Under the pieces are notes generated by a model. That model did not search any database and was not told where the DNA came from. It worked only from the letters and a program-made list of their open reading frames with translations. The position numbers were made by a program, and so were the translations under genes. Positions 13,932 through 14,238 of a DNA stretch of 14,238 nt are shown in pieces. Source of the stretch: Paracoccaceae bacterium (GTDB taxonomy: Bacteria > Pseudomonadota > Alphaproteobacteria > Rhodobacterales > Rhodobacteraceae); NCBI GenBank assembly GCA_026982515.1, contig JALSGY010000351.1, positions 1 to 14,238 on the forward strand, read 5' to 3'. The stretch's first letter is position 1, and the number at the start of each line of letters is the position of its first letter.

Positions 13932-14238
13932 GTGCTGCGCGCGGCCCTCATCCAGCTCAATGCCTCGGACGATCCCGGGGCGAACCTCCCTGTCACCGTC
14001 GGCTACCTGCGCGAGGCCGCCGCCGGCGGTGCGGGTTTCGTCCTCACCCCCGAGGTCACCAATTGCGTCTCGGGCAGCCGCGCCCACCAGCAAAAGGTGC
14101 TGCGCCACGAAAAGGACGACCCCACCCTGCAAAGCCTGCGCGAGGAGGTTGCGGCCCTCGGTGTTTGGCTGCTCATCGGTTCGCTGGCGCTGAAAACCGA
14201 TGATCCCGACGGCCGTTTCGCCAACCGCTCCTTCCTGA
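13932..14238 (+). CDS. carbon-nitrogen hydrolase (nitrilase superfamily), N-terminal part, runs off the right edge
   Basis: Translation from GTG 13932 gives MLRAALIQLNASDDPGANL followed by REAAAGGAGFVLTPEVTN. These are strand 1 and the first catalytic element of nitrilase-fold amidases, with E41 the probable general base. About 102 codons are present without a stop. The family cleaves C-N bonds of amides; relatives in this gene context are Nit1/omega-amidase-like, but the lysine and cysteine of the triad lie beyond the edge. The gene starts with no gap after grxC, and the codon before its GTG is the grxC TAG, so no earlier start exists. Translation by reinitiation is likely, since only a weak GGCGGG precedes it. 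Confidence 0.88.
   Translation, partial: MLRAALIQLNASDDPGANLPVTVGYLREAAAGGAGFVLTPEVTNCVSGSRAHQQKVLRHEKDDPTLQSLREEVAALGVWLLIGSLALKTDDPDGRFANRSFL

Overview
The window looks like core chromosome of a GC-rich alphaproteobacterium, most likely Rhodobacterales (Rhodobacteraceae/Paracoccaceae). This rests on family-level recognition of proteins and gene order, not on a database search. The supporting signs are very high GC with strong third-position G/C, long shadow ORFs opposite real genes, a methyltransferase-comF-grxC-nitrilase cluster, an hslO-Nudix-cca run, and a 62-residue secreted/membrane protein next to hemH of a type I associate with this order. I see no insertion sequence, phage gene, CRISPR array, tRNA or rRNA, and base composition looks even throughout.

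Layout. (1) 1-1604: the 5' end of argG (minus) diverges from ilvA (plus), so arginine and isoleucine biosynthesis share one upstream region. (2) 1609-3391: a single-domain Hpt phosphotransfer protein (minus) diverges from a response regulator fused to a SpoIIE/PP2C-type phosphatase (plus). They form a probable signalling pair without a local kinase. (3) 3243-3878: a Nudix hydrolase (minus) whose open frame runs antisense into the phosphatase gene, possibly because of a frameshift. (4) 3959-9794: a plus-strand run of hslO (Hsp33), a CoA-pyrophosphatase-type Nudix protein, cca, an ABC exporter and an RlmD/TrmA-type RNA methyltransferase. Most junctions overlap, so it is probably one or two operons. 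(5) 9798-10331: a CAP-domain lipoprotein (minus). (6) 10332-10646: 315 bp without a gene but dense in inverted repeats. (7) 10647-10891: a 62-aa exported small protein with a clear intrinsic terminator. (8) 10903-12878: hemH preceded by an NDUFAF5/BioC-like methyltransferase, both minus. (9) 12923-14238: comF, grxC and the start of a carbon-nitrogen hydrolase, all plus.

The genes are mainly housekeeping: amino-acid synthesis, redox chaperoning, nucleotide and CoA sanitation, tRNA CCA addition, rRNA/tRNA methylation, haem synthesis and thiol redox. I found no convincing undescribed multi-gene system. The points most worth a second look are the Hpt/phosphatase pair, the Nudix/phosphatase antisense overlap, the repeat-dense 10332-10646 gap, the in-frame grxC-TAG-GTG-hydrolase junction, and the methyltransferase lacking the usual glycine-rich motif.
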